From assembly GCA_015179045.1 (NCBI GenBank), contig WHUZ01000011.1, forward strand, positions 682,001-746,000: a DNA stretch of 64,000 nucleotides, written 5' to 3'. The position numbers were made by a program, and so were the translations under genes. Shown here piece after piece: positions 39,034-50,039 of the stretch. The notes beneath the pieces are model-generated. The model ran no database searches, was not told where the DNA came from, and saw only the letters and a program-made list of their open reading frames with translations. The DNA comes from Kalaharituber pfeilii (lineage: Eukaryota > Ascomycota > Pezizomycetes > Pezizales > Pezizaceae). Numbering within the stretch: position 1 is the first letter of the stretch; each line of letters starts with the position of its first letter.

Positions 39034-41371
39034 ATGTCCGCGACATGGAGTGGCACCCCTTCCATATGGGGTCCTACGCTTTCTATACGCATGGCGCTTT
39101 TGACTATCAGGTACAGCCTGTTGACTTTGTTTCTAGCCAGGAGACATCTTTGACAATTTAGTCTAGTCTTGCCGGTGTCCAGGTAGTATGGGGGTTTGAA
39201 ATGGCATGTCAGTCCTCAATCCGTGTCTGCTTACTCGTCATGGAGCAATTGAGTTAATTTTTTGGATAAAGACTGCTCGCCATATCTTCTCTCGCTAGGA
39301 CTCACGAAGTCCATTATGAGTCTCGTCTGGATCGGTCTGCTGTGCCTCTAAGCTATCCATCATCCCTAACAGTTTAGCTGATTCGACATATTGCAGTTGG
39401 TCCATTGTCAGGTCTTATTACACAGCCAATTGTCGGCGCTATAGCTGACAGGTCGAGATTCCGATGGGGTGCGTCCCAGATGATTCCTGTTTTAAGGACG
39501 GAGATGCTCAAGTTATATTAAAGGCAGGAGACGGCCATTCATGCTGCTTGGAACAATTCTCGCTGGAGCCGGTCTACTGATCCTGGGATGGGTGACAGAG
39601 ATAGTAGGGTTGGTTGTGACGGATGGACATACAGTGAGTGACGTTGTTGAACATGTTCTCCACGAGCTCTAATTGGGGATTTAGGCCAGAATACTGTCAA
39701 TTATAATTGCGATTTTAGCGATCTATGTATTGGATTTCTCCATCAATGCAGGTTTGTTTCAGTCTCGAACTGTGAAAGGCCGCGTCATTAAGCTAAATTT
39801 TTTGTACAGTTCAAGCGTCTTGTCGAGCATTGGTGGTGGACAGTCTTCCGGCGCAGCAGCAGCAAATAGGCAGTGCATGGGGTAATCAGCCCTACTCGCA
39901 TTCATAATTCTCGCGATAGTTTCTAACGCAGAGATAGCCAGCAGGATGATTGCCATTGGCAATCTAGCGGGTTATTTTGTGTAGATCCCCTTCGAGAGCC
40001 TCCAACAATTTTAGAATTTTACTGAAATTCACAAGTGGAACTTTAGACCTCAAAAGCATTTTCGGGACAGCATTTGGGGATACCCAAATCAAGCAACTAT
40101 GTTTCCTATCATTTATGACGCTTTTGACAACAGTTTCTATTACCTCTCTCAGTGTCGCGGAAAGGGTGCTCGTATCCAGAAGGTTTGTATTGAAGTAGTT
40201 ATGGTTATATACGTACAATGCTAAGCGATGTACACAGCGCTGAAGACAACAAGGGTCTCTTTGCGGTGCTGAAGACAATTTTCAATACGATGTTTCATCT
40301 TCCAACTCGAATCGGGGCTGTCTGTCGTATCTGGTTTTTTGCATGGATTGGTATGTCCCACCGTCTTACATTTAACTCAAATTGTGGGGTTTTCCTTCTA
40401 AGGAACTAGGCAGGCTGGTTCCCATTCATGTTGTACAGCACGACATTTGTCGGAGAGGTATTACAACGATACGATGTTGCCCTCCGGGAAACCCTCCAGA
40501 AATCAGAAGATCTCCTCGGCGACATCGCGCGCGTTGGCTCCATGGCACTCGTAGTCTACTCTACCATTTCTCTAGCAGCTTCACTATCTCTTCCTTGGAT
40601 TATTCAGACTCCAGAGAGCGAGTCCTTGAGAAAGAATCGGTCAGACAAACATAGAAAATTATATGCAATACTAGAATTTCTCGAGCTCTATAGACCAGAC
40701 TTGGCGACGGCGTGGTTCATCGGGCATATTATGTTTGCAGTGGCAATGTTTTTGACGTTGTTTATTAGGAGTGTGGCCTTTGCTACGTTTGTGGTAGGGA
40801 GTTGCGGGATGTGAGTATTCTCCAATATTCTGCTCACTCTGCAAACAAGGCTAACGAGTTTGCCAGACCATGGGCCCTCATGACTTGGGCCCCTTTTGCG
40901 TTCGTCGGCGAAGAAATCAATCGCCTTCAAGATGATGTCCCTGGCATCCGCCGGCGCCACGGAACCTACAATCGCCTCTCCACCGATGACCGTCATCACG
41001 ACGAGGAACAATACCCTATGATGGAGCTCTCCCACCCCTCCCTTGGAGGAACCGAATGCCCATCGGTCCCCGCACTAATGGACACTGAAGTCCAGTCTCC
41101 CGAAGGTGGGAATGAGTTATCGGGGATATACCTTGGTATCTTGAACGTGTTTGCGTGCTTGCCGCAGTTTGTGTCGACCTTTATATCATTTGTGGTGTTC
41201 TCGATATTGGAACCGGGAAAGTCGCCGGAGTTTGCGGACGGGGGAGATGTCGATAGGGAGGGTAGGGTCGTGGAGAGAGGTAAAGTCAATGCGATTGCGG
41301 TGGTTATGGGGATGGGAGGGTTTTCAGTATTGTTAGCGGCACATTACACCATGAGGTTTAAGAATGGATAA
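39034..41371 (+). CDS. Sucrose/alpha-glucoside-type sugar transporter (SUT-like, MFS/GPH fold)
   Basis: Twelve exons, 39034-39110, 39167-39207, 39272-39334, 39397-39468, 39524-39633, 39685-39751, 39810-39881, 39938-39980, 40036-40182, 40226-40350, 40414-40810 and 40867-41371, give 572 residues with about 12 membrane segments. Motifs match fungal relatives of plant sucrose carriers: IRMALLTISLAGVQVVWGFEMAYCSPYLLSLGL at the N-terminus, PIVGAIADRSRFRWGRRRPFM after the second helix, VLDFSINAVQASCRALVVDSLPAQQQ, LPTRIGAVCRIWFFAWIGWFPF, and a cytosolic loop rich in charged residues (about 440-490). Such proteins import sucrose or other glucosides with protons. The substrate here is inferred. Two joins depend on using AAG acceptors (ATTAAAG|GCAGG, TTCACAAG|TGG). 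The gene is convergent with the RFC subunit gene, 380 bp apart. Confidence 0.88.
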
Positions 41372-41751
41372 GGCTAGATTATTGGTGATGAATCGAGGCT
41401 TGTACCTGGTTTGACGGCTGATATATTGTATGCATGTAGTGCATAATTTTTGCGACGCGGAGTTTGGGGCTATGCACAACTGATAGCATCTGGCTTGCAG
41501 GGATATTTTTGGAATATGACATCTATAGAGTTTGGAACTTTTACTGTGTATGTATCTGTAGGGTCAACATTGTTTTCCTGTTTTCCTTTATATTATGTCT
41601 ATCAATGTTTTTTTTTTCGAAATCATTCCTAAGACAATCGCTAGAAATACAGACCCATGACAAAGAGATGTTCAACAACGCGGGCTGATTACAAAATTAA
41701 CCTGGCAGAAGAAAACAGAAAGCTAATTCAATTATGGCCAATGCAGAACGC
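41372..41751. other. Convergent 3' spacer (transporter / RFC subunit)
   Basis: Shared downstream region of two convergent genes. No coding features were seen. Confidence 0.6.
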
Positions 41752-43188
41752 CTACGGCTGTGCCAAAATCCCCGCAATCCTCAATGCTAGGTCCAGTATC
41801 TGCAATTGCTCGTCTGAGCCGTCTGCAAGCCGCTTATCGACCTCCGAAAAAATTAGTACAATTTCATTTTTTTGGTGCGCGGGGATGAGGTCGTCGAATA
41901 TTAGACGATTGTATAGCTACATTGTTATCAGTACGTGCTTCACCCTGTACAATGTGGAAACCATAAAAGGGTGAATGTAAAATGCAGAAAAGTACCTGTA
42001 GCACAACCTGACTCGCACTCCACCCATCCGCAACAATATCCGTCACGATTTTGGATATCTCAGGGTAATTTGATGCGTGTCCCAGCCTCGGCTCACATGC
42101 GACCAGGAGTGTATTGATGGTATCGTCCGGTATCACGCCGGCGATCTCTTCAATTGAGCGGACGGAGATGCTTTTCGATAACGGTTTTTTTAGAGACTCG
42201 GACTCTTCGATATCCATTTTGTCTTCATCTTCATCATCCTCCTCCTCATCCTTCTTCTCCACAACTTTTTGTCCGTCCTTTTCAGCGACAATTGGATTAT
42301 GTAACCTCGCTGCGGACTGCAAGTACGTAATTGCCTTTCTTAGGTCACCGTCAGAGACTCGGATTAGTGTATCGATTACCCCATCCTCGTGCAGTACATT
42401 CTCTGCCTTCGCAATCATCTCCAACCTGGCCTTCGCGTTTCCTCCGTCAAGTGGCTTGAACCGGAATTTGCTACATCTGCTAGCAAGCGGGTCGATGATT
42501 CTGGTCACATAGTTACATATCAGACAGAACCTCGTAATTTTGGAGTAGGTCTCCATTGTGCGTCTTAAGGCACTCTGTGCATCCTGTGTCATCGAGTCCG
42601 CTTCGTCAAGGATGATGATCTTGTATGGGGGACATGGGTACTTGGAAGTTGCGGAGGCAGATGGATTGGAGATGGCAATGCGTGCAAAGTCTTTGACTTT
42701 TTCCCGGACAATAGTGATACCGCGTTCGTCAGAGGCGTTAAGTTCGAGAACACGGGTTTTCATGAGCTCGGGGCCGTAGAGTTCTTTGGCGAGTGCAAGG
42801 ATGGTGGAGGTTTTCCCGGTGCCAGGGGGGCCGTAGAAGAGCATGTGGGGGAGCTAATAGGACGGGGCGTTAGCATGTCGGCTGGAGGTGGAGAGTTGAG
42901 AGGAGAGGATGGATGGCACTTTTTACGGACATTGGCAGATTGGAGGGTCCGTTTGAGGACAGAGATGGTGTGGTCCTGGGCGGAGACATCGCCAAGGTTC
43001 TTTGGACGACTGTGGACACATTAGCATGAGGATGGGACAGTCGGAGTGAGAGGTCCTGGAACCGACTATTTCTCGACCCAGGGCACCGACCGAGCTGGGT
43101 CTTTATTTCTCGAAGTTGTGGGGACTGCAGCAGCGTGGGCGGCTTGAACTGCGGCCCTACGGGCATTCAAATCGAAGAAAGATGCCAT
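41752..43188 (-). CDS. RFC2: Replication factor C small subunit (yeast Rfc2 / human RFC4 type)
   Basis: Four exons on the minus strand, 43188-43067, 43009-42931, 42853-41996 and 41916-41752, give 407 residues. RFC is the pentameric AAA+ clamp loader that opens PCNA at primer-template junctions. Seen: [14 protein letters not shown], Walker [10 protein letters not shown] (about 75-83), Walker B ILDEAD (about 148-153), sensor-1 region [15 protein letters not shown] with the SRC arginine finger (about 192-194), and a C-terminal collar domain ending LALRIAGIL. The sequence following LLVAC and the DEAD/SRC context fit the Rfc2/RFC4 branch; assignment among the small subunits is from memory of family features. 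The protein is about 50 residues longer than yeast Rfc2, mainly from an acidic insert ([18 protein letters not shown], about 267-284) after the AAA+ lid. Confidence 0.92.
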
Positions 43189-43736
43189 TGCAGATTTTGC
43201 CTGGATGATACTAAATTGGAAGGGGGGTGGAGGTAGACTGTTCAATGGGAGGAGTTGAGGCTGGCAACACGGATCTTCAGTTCAGTTCACGGGAACTGAA
43301 CTGAAGGCGGGGGGTCGCGTTAAGCGAATCTTGGCGCGGCGACGCGCCAAGCGTGCCTGCCGCGCGACTCACGTGGCGATAAGATGCGAGACCGCGGTGT
43401 GCAGAGGACAGGGCCAAGCCACACGCGTCTCATTTACGTCACAGCCCGCTCTGCCGTGTGGTCCACGCCCAAAGCAAGCTGGCGATGCAAATGGCGACGG
43501 CCAGCAGCGTCTGCCCAATGCGTCAGCTCAGCACCATGGGCCTGATCTCGTCCCCTCTTCAGCAGTCTCCTCCCCGGTCCCCTGCTCTCTTCCCTTTGGA
43601 ACCATCCCTTCCCCCATAACCACCCGCATACCCCTCCCCCCCACACTCCGCCGATATCACTCCCCCTTACCCCCCTTACCCCCATACCCCCATACCCCCG
43701 ATAACCGCCCTCCTCCCCAATACCATTTCCAATAGA
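43189..43736. promoter_or_regulatory. Divergent intergenic promoter region with C-tract array
   Basis: The 548 bp lie between two divergently transcribed start codons, so both promoters must be here. A run of five C5-C6 tracts at 43662-43699, each separated by 3 bases, lies 38 bp before the plus-strand start. The minus strand therefore has strong G-quadruplex potential. A near-palindrome GTTCAGTTCACGGGAACTGAAC lies near 43275-43300. Confidence 0.55.
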
Positions 43737-45778
43737 ATGGCGAACATATGGCCCTTTACCAAGTCATCTCCCCAAGTATCCTCTCCTTCCCGAACCCCTG
43801 TTCCCGCTTCCGACCAAGTGGATGCTGCGCCCCCCTCCGTCAACGGCTCTAACTCGGCATACGACGAAGCATCGACGCATCATCCCCATTCGTCGCGGGC
43901 GAGCACATCAATGCTCCAACGCCGCCTCCCCTACGACACGGACGTCGACGAACGCACCCGGCTGCTGGCTCCAAGAGGCCCAAGGCGAGGGCCCCTAGAC
44001 CCCGATGACCCGGCTGTTTCGCCTTACAATCTGTGGACTGTAGGACCTACCTTTCTCTTTATAGTGGGAATTTGATACCTGAGTTTTTCTTTCACTCTTT
44101 TTTTCGATCCATCTTGCTTAAGCTAGTTTGCTCATAATTGGTGTCAATAGGTTCGCGGGCTTCGATGGATGACGATAGTACTATTAGTCGTCACCATAGC
44201 ATGGTGGATGCTGCTGTTGATATCGACTTTCATTAGTCCGCCAATGATGCATTCAAGAGGAAGTGGATACTATGACTTTGTGTAGGTTTACCAACCCGCC
44301 AAATCAAGAAGGGTATGGCTGACCTAAATTGCGACAGTTATGCCACTGTTTCAGTTGCGCTGCTCATAGTTACCTTACTGTTCTTTGCAATGCCTTCTCG
44401 TGCGGAACAGTATTCGTGCCTTGTTATAACAATCCTGCTTCTGGTGAATGTTATAATTATTTTGGCGGTTGAGGGCCTTCGGACTGAGGCCGGTTGGGTT
44501 GGCATCGCCTCTGCCCTATGGGCGACGCTCATGTCTGGTTGGGTGGTGGGTAATTCACTCTTCCCGTATTAGAGCCGCCCCTGATCATTCTGTGATTTAG
44601 GTGCTCTGCGACCGAGTCGTCGAGTACGGAAAAGCAGAGGAAGAAGAGCGCCTAACCGGCCGCCATGAGACTAGGCGTTCACTTCGAGAATGGTGCGGTG
44701 TATTCGCCGCTACCATCCTAACCTTTATCCTCATTTTAATTGCCATATTGCTCACTGCAACTCTCATTATGTCAGCGCATGACACCTCTCTTGAACCCTT
44801 TGGCAGCAGATACTACGTTGACGGTGGCAAGTACCAAGTCCATCTTTTCTGCGAAGGCCCAAAGAATGAATCAAAAGTCACTGTGCTCCTAGAAGCTGGT
44901 GAATACCCCGTCGAAGGTAGTATGGAAGGCTGGGTATTTGATGCATATAAGAACGGGTCCATTGGGAGATATTGTTACTGGGATAGGCCAGGGTATGGCT
45001 TCAGTGACAATGCACCAAGCCCACTCTCCGCTGGAATTGCGGTTGATGCGCTGTCGGAGGCACTTGTCCATGCGGATGAGGATGGGCCCTGGGTGTTGGT
45101 GTCGCATGGAGTTGGAGGGTAAGCTTCCGACCTTATATCCAGTATCCTATTTATGTTGTTAATGATAACTATGTAGTATTTACTCCCGCATTTTCGCATC
45201 TCGGCATTCCGCCCAAATTCGTGGCCTATTATTGATTGACACTCTCCACGAGAATCTCCTCCACCGCATTGGTAATTCCAGCCGCGGATTCAAGCTCTGG
45301 TTGCTAGGCGTCATCTCTCCTCTTGGATTGGACAGACTCTGGGGGTGGATGTTTAAGGGAGATACCCGCGAAGATCGCATTTTCGGAAGCGCTGCAAACC
45401 AGAATGGAAAACTCCTTAAGGCTAAGCTCCAGGAAAACCTCGTAGCTACTACGTATACGCTGAAGGAGATAACTACTGCGAGAGTTATCCTGCCTAGGAA
45501 TATTCCAATTGCGGTTGTGAGTTCGGGTGAGAGGGTAAAGGTTCGTGTTTATTCATCATAGAATTCTACCTTATTAGTAACAGCTGACTGATGCTTATTG
45601 ATTACAGAGAGATCAAAAATGGTACGAGTTACAAGGTGACCTTTCAAAACTCTCAGATAAGCTGATTAATTGGGACGTTGTTGATCGTGCACCGCACGAG
45701 GTGTGGAAAACCCTGGAGGGGAGAGCTGTTTTGGAGAAACGACTTCGGCAACTTGCCGACGGCAGGAGGAAAGTATGA
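43737..45778 (+). CDS. Multi-span membrane protein with alpha/beta-hydrolase-like domain
   Basis: Six exons, 43737-44039, 44151-44281, 44338-44545, 44601-45118, 45177-45540 and 45608-45778, give 564 residues. Residues 1-100 are a disordered, Ser/Pro-rich cytosolic head (RTRLLAPRGPRRGPLDPDDPA). Then come about five membrane helices (MTIVLLVVTIAWWMLLLIS; VALLIVTLLFFAM; YSCLVITILLLVNVIIILA; a helix around GIASALWATLMSGWVV; GVFAATILTFILILIAILLTATLI). The lumenal domain resembles alpha/beta hydrolases: YYVDGGKYQVHLFCEG, VLLEAGEY, CYWDRPGYGFSDNAPSPL, WVLVSHGVGGIYSRIFASRH and GLLLIDTLHE. At the nucleophile elbow the expected G-x-S-x-G is S-H-G-V-G, so the serine position (about 384) is Gly and the domain may be catalytically dead. 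Membrane-anchored fungal relatives are known but uncharacterised. Confidence 0.82.
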
Positions 45779-46167
45779 ACACGTGAGAACGGGTTTCTTT
45801 CACATGCGTTGCCCACTTTTTCATGACCATCGGCACACATGCACATTTTTCTTTGCTCTTAGTTCTCCTCGTTGAATGGTCGTTGCATAGGCTGCCCGAA
45901 AATGACGCCCTTCTATGGATAGTCCCCATGATGTTTCTTGGATTTCTATTCTTTGATCCGCATTCTTATTACTCCCTTTTAGCAAACAATCGGTGACCAT
46001 AACACCAAGTTTCTCTTATTCAATTTGTATGAGACAGCACACAATAAAATCCATTCACATATAAATCCTAGCCATGAAAAGAGGAAATGATCTCTGATAA
46101 TATCTACTCCGATGCTAGTCCTCAAGAGATCGTAATTCTTTGGCCAGGAATAGAAAATGTGGCGCGC
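45779..46167. other. Convergent 3' spacer
   Basis: Lies between the ends of the hydrolase-like gene and the pyrophosphatase gene. Nothing else is recognised. Confidence 0.6.
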
Positions 46168-47296
46168 TTACACAGCTGCACCGGAGATGAAGAACCACTT
46201 GTCAATGCTAGGATCAATTGGTGCTGGTGGGATGTTCTGACCAGCTGGGATGGCCGGAGGATCGATTCGGTAGTTGCTGTGGAGGGTAGTGTTGCTCCTA
46301 GAAGATTTATATCAGTAACGTAGGAGCCTTATAGATAACGCTGGATACATGGGAACTCACAAGTTAATTGAAGAATTCGGATCAGCACCCCCCATCAACT
46401 TCGCCCAAGCCTCGTGAGTCTCCGAGATGACCTCAGTAGCATATTTCTTATTCTTGCATTCACCAGAGAATGCAAACTGGTTCTCGGGCTTGCCGTCTGG
46501 AATCTTGTAGATACGGAACCACTCATTTGTAGCCCTGAGCAGACCTGGTAAGTGACGCTCGACATCCTCAATGTCGTTGAGCTTCGGTGCCAATGGGTCT
46601 TTCTCATCAATTACAATAACTTTCCAGTCAGTCTCCTCCTCGTCGAGGAGTGCCATCACACCAAGAACCTTGACACGCTTAATTTGGCCCGGTGTCCCAA
46701 CAAGCTCTCCGATTTCACAAACGTCAAGTGGGTCATTGTCACCCTTTGCCTTTGTTTCTGGGTGAATATGCTTCGGGTCCTCCCAGGTCTATTTAAAGGG
46801 TTAGAGCTTATCTTTCGCCCATAGGTAAGGTAGATGGAATATAACCGACCTGGGGAAATGCACCATAGTTCCACAGATAGCCTTTGTGAGGGAAGCAGTT
46901 ACGGACGTAGCGGAGCTTGCCCTTCTTGATATCCTGCTTAATGGGGTTCAAGAGCTCCTCTTTGCAGATCTATGCACGTCAAAAAGTTTGTTAGGCTTAA
47001 AATGCACAATAGATAAACGTCCAAAATTAAAAATAAAATAAAAACAGTGCATACCTCCATCTTGGCATTGGTCCACCTGGGGATCTCAACAATCATGTTA
47101 AGAATAGTCTTCTGCTCGTTTGCGTAGAGAGGAATATCATGGAACGGAGAGATGAGCTGGCCATCTTTCTCGATGTAGATTCTGTGTTCTGCACCTGATG
47201 TTACAAAGAATGCCCAACAAGAATATCTTTGCCAGGAAAGCCCAGAAACATACCAAGAGTGTTGGGCTGCCCAACTTTTCTCACGGAGTACGACAT
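46168..47296 (-). CDS. IPP1: Inorganic pyrophosphatase, cytosolic family I
   Basis: Five exons on the minus strand, 47296-47254, 47194-47055, 46969-46850, 46788-46361 and 46297-46168, give 286 residues, like yeast Ipp1. It hydrolyses pyrophosphate to two phosphates with Mg2+, pulling biosynthetic reactions forward. Seen: [51 protein letters not shown], the metal-binding signature [13 protein letters not shown] (about 117-129), [20 protein letters not shown], and the C-terminal [20 protein letters not shown]. The ATG at 47296 gives the usual [14 protein letters not shown] start. An intron interrupts just after the start region (codon 15), as in many highly expressed fungal genes. Convergent with the hydrolase-like gene. 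Confidence 0.96.
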
Positions 47297-50039
47297 TGAA
47301 TCTGGTGCTGAGGAAAGATGGCGAGTAATCTGTGAAGTGATGTCAGTATGAGTTCCCCCCTCGTTGGTTAACCATAGGGCTCTCAGGTAGCTCTCCAGGC
47401 TGTAAAAAAAGGGGGAGCGACAAGTGAACATACCAAGGCAGATCGTGCAGACGTTGATTGAGACAACTTGGTGGACAAATGGCAGGCTGAACTTCCGCGA
47501 AGGACAGGAAGCTGCCTGGCAGACAATGGGTTATATATGCGGGGGATAGTGGAGTGTGCTGAGTAGAGGAGGTGGGGTAGCGACTGCATGGAGCTTTGAC
47601 CTCGATTGACACTCTTCACACCAGCCACAATTCAACCTGTGTATCTTCTTAGCGAGCGAGTGGGATCGCCAGGGCTGCCACCACAGTTTTCGCACTTTCT
47701 AGCAGCTCAATTCTTGGCCGCACAAAAATGTCGAAGCCGGGCCTGCGTCTCAATGGCCCAAAAATCCAGACCATGGCCTAAAGTATGCCTAGTCTTGTGG
47801 CTACCGTAGACCTGCGTGAGACTGCGTAGAGTACACAGACAGGATGAGGAACAGCAATGTGCATTGACGGGACCGACAACAGTTGTTGCACTCCCTGCAT
47901 GATGTCTGACAAGTCAGAACCTCGCTATGCTAGTATCATACGAACGTACAGTGTGCAAATGCCACTTCGAGACGTTTAGTACGTAAAATTCCGCCATATC
48001 TTATGCACGAATATGGTATGGCTATGAGGTCTCCTAGCAGTCTTGCGCTTGAAGACTTCTGGGTCGTATAGATACAATTGCTATGCATATCTAGCTCATA
48101 TTCTCCAAACCCGAGAAGGTAGGAACATATAAACTAGATCCGTCTCTCCTAGTGTAAGTCTCCTGCATTGTCCTCGACACCGACCTCACCTTCCCCTGAT
48201 TATCACCTTGTTCTGGCTCTGGTGCTGCTTTTTCAAACGATTGAGATGCTATGGTTATATTATGAGCCAGACGAAGTTTTGAAGCCTATATTCACGAACC
48301 TTCTGGTAGTGCATTCGGTGATGTGGCCCCAGGATTGTCATAATAAATCCCGGCCTGAATTGTGTTGAAGCCCATAAACTCGAGTGTACCATTACCGTCT
48401 GTAAATCGCCGAAATATGAGGCGGGCGGAGCAAGCGGCTAGAAGGTGAAGGCTCGTGCCGGCCTGGAGATAAAACGTTACACTCAATAGACAATATTTTC
48501 TAATAGTTTGCAAGGAACTCGCTCATTTAACGATTTCTGTCCAACATTTAGGTACTATGTATACTGAAATATCTCTGTCAAACTAATTTTGCAGGTGTGA
48601 ATTGTATTTTAGATATTTGCAGGATAATTTCACAACAAGTGTCCAGCTTTTTCTCAAGGATTTACTATCACCGAGTCACTGAGGGAAAATCTATGTTGGG
48701 TTTGAAAGAGAGTAGACGATGTTGCAGAAGGTGAAGGACTTGGTGGATCACATTACTGATAGAATAGCTCGAGAAATCAAGAAGTTGAAGACTACCATTA
48801 TTAGTTTCGATTTTATGACCTGGCGCTGGGCAGTTGAGATATAGGCCCGAGTCTAGCGCGAGGTTTCTAAAATGATGGATTTTAAGGTGCACTTGTGAGA
48901 ATGGTCACAACACAGCAGTTTCTCGAACCAGGCCTATGATATCGCTTAGTTGACTAAGATATTACACAGAAGATATGTATCAGGAGGAAGGGCCTCACTA
49001 AGTACCTTTGGGTCCGAGCTCCACGGCTAATATTTTAGTTCCCTAAGGCAGTTTAGATTGGGGGCTAAGTATTCCTATGATAGCTGGATAAAGTAATTGT
49101 TCTCTTCACTCGCTATCATACCAGCATAAGGTTTCACACAACTGAGTAGTCTGTGGGCTCACTGGTTCAAAATGTATTCGGCGATGGCGCCGATGCCTGA
49201 TCAGCAGGCCCAAATAGGCAGCACGTGAGTCCGCAGGGGATAGCGATCCGTACGGACACTTCTATATATCCCGACCGTACTACCGGCGGTCACCGGTAGT
49301 TCTACCTTTTGGTGCAACGGTTTGCGAAACGAACCCGTAACATGGACTCTGTAGAAAGCTATTAATTTATATCAAAATTATATGTCTTAAATTTTTAATT
49401 TTGTATAGAAATTTAATAGTCTTGGTATATTCAAGATTTGCGATTCTTGCTCTCCAACTACAGAACTCTAACTGTAGTTCTACTACTGGAATTATAAAAT
49501 TTTGGATATTATATGAAAAATCATCTTTATATATCTAATTATAATAATAGCTGTATATAGTACTTCAAAAGTAGTGGTTTTTGTACATAGTCTCTAGTAG
49601 CCAAGAGAGTTCTTGCAATACTATCTTTCTGCACTGTAGCATTTCCATAGCTTATATGTTATCACCTGTTCAAGTTATAATTATAGGTTAATCAGGCCAC
49701 TAGTGGTTGAGATATTTATCGCTTTCGCAAAGATTTTTGCTCAGTGTCTGTAGCAATCACATGTAACTTCAACAGAGTCTTGGCGTGTATCATACAGAAA
49801 TTTAGTTTAGGGTAGTGCAACCAGACTAACAGAAATTAGCGTCATCAGACTACCCGATTAAGAATTGTACGTACGTCGCCAACTGCATAAGTGCCAACGT
49901 CAACTTCCCCCTCTTTCCGGGACATCATCATTGCGTCTCAGTCAATTACCTTGATTTGTATCGCTGGTCGCTTCAGGTCCGGGCTCAAAGCTGACAGTAA
50001 CATTTCAACATCGACATCTCGGCAAGTCTGTATTGCAAC
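47297..50039. other. 2.7-kb intergenic region, no gene recognised
   Basis: Contains the pyrophosphatase promoter, a short perfect inverted repeat ACTACCGG/CCGGTAGT at 49279-49300, and an A/T-rich stretch at 49350-49600. A minus-strand frame at 48292-48513 (MGFNTIQAGIYYDNPG region) looks weakly protein-like but has no recognisable family or flanking exons. Confidence 0.5.
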
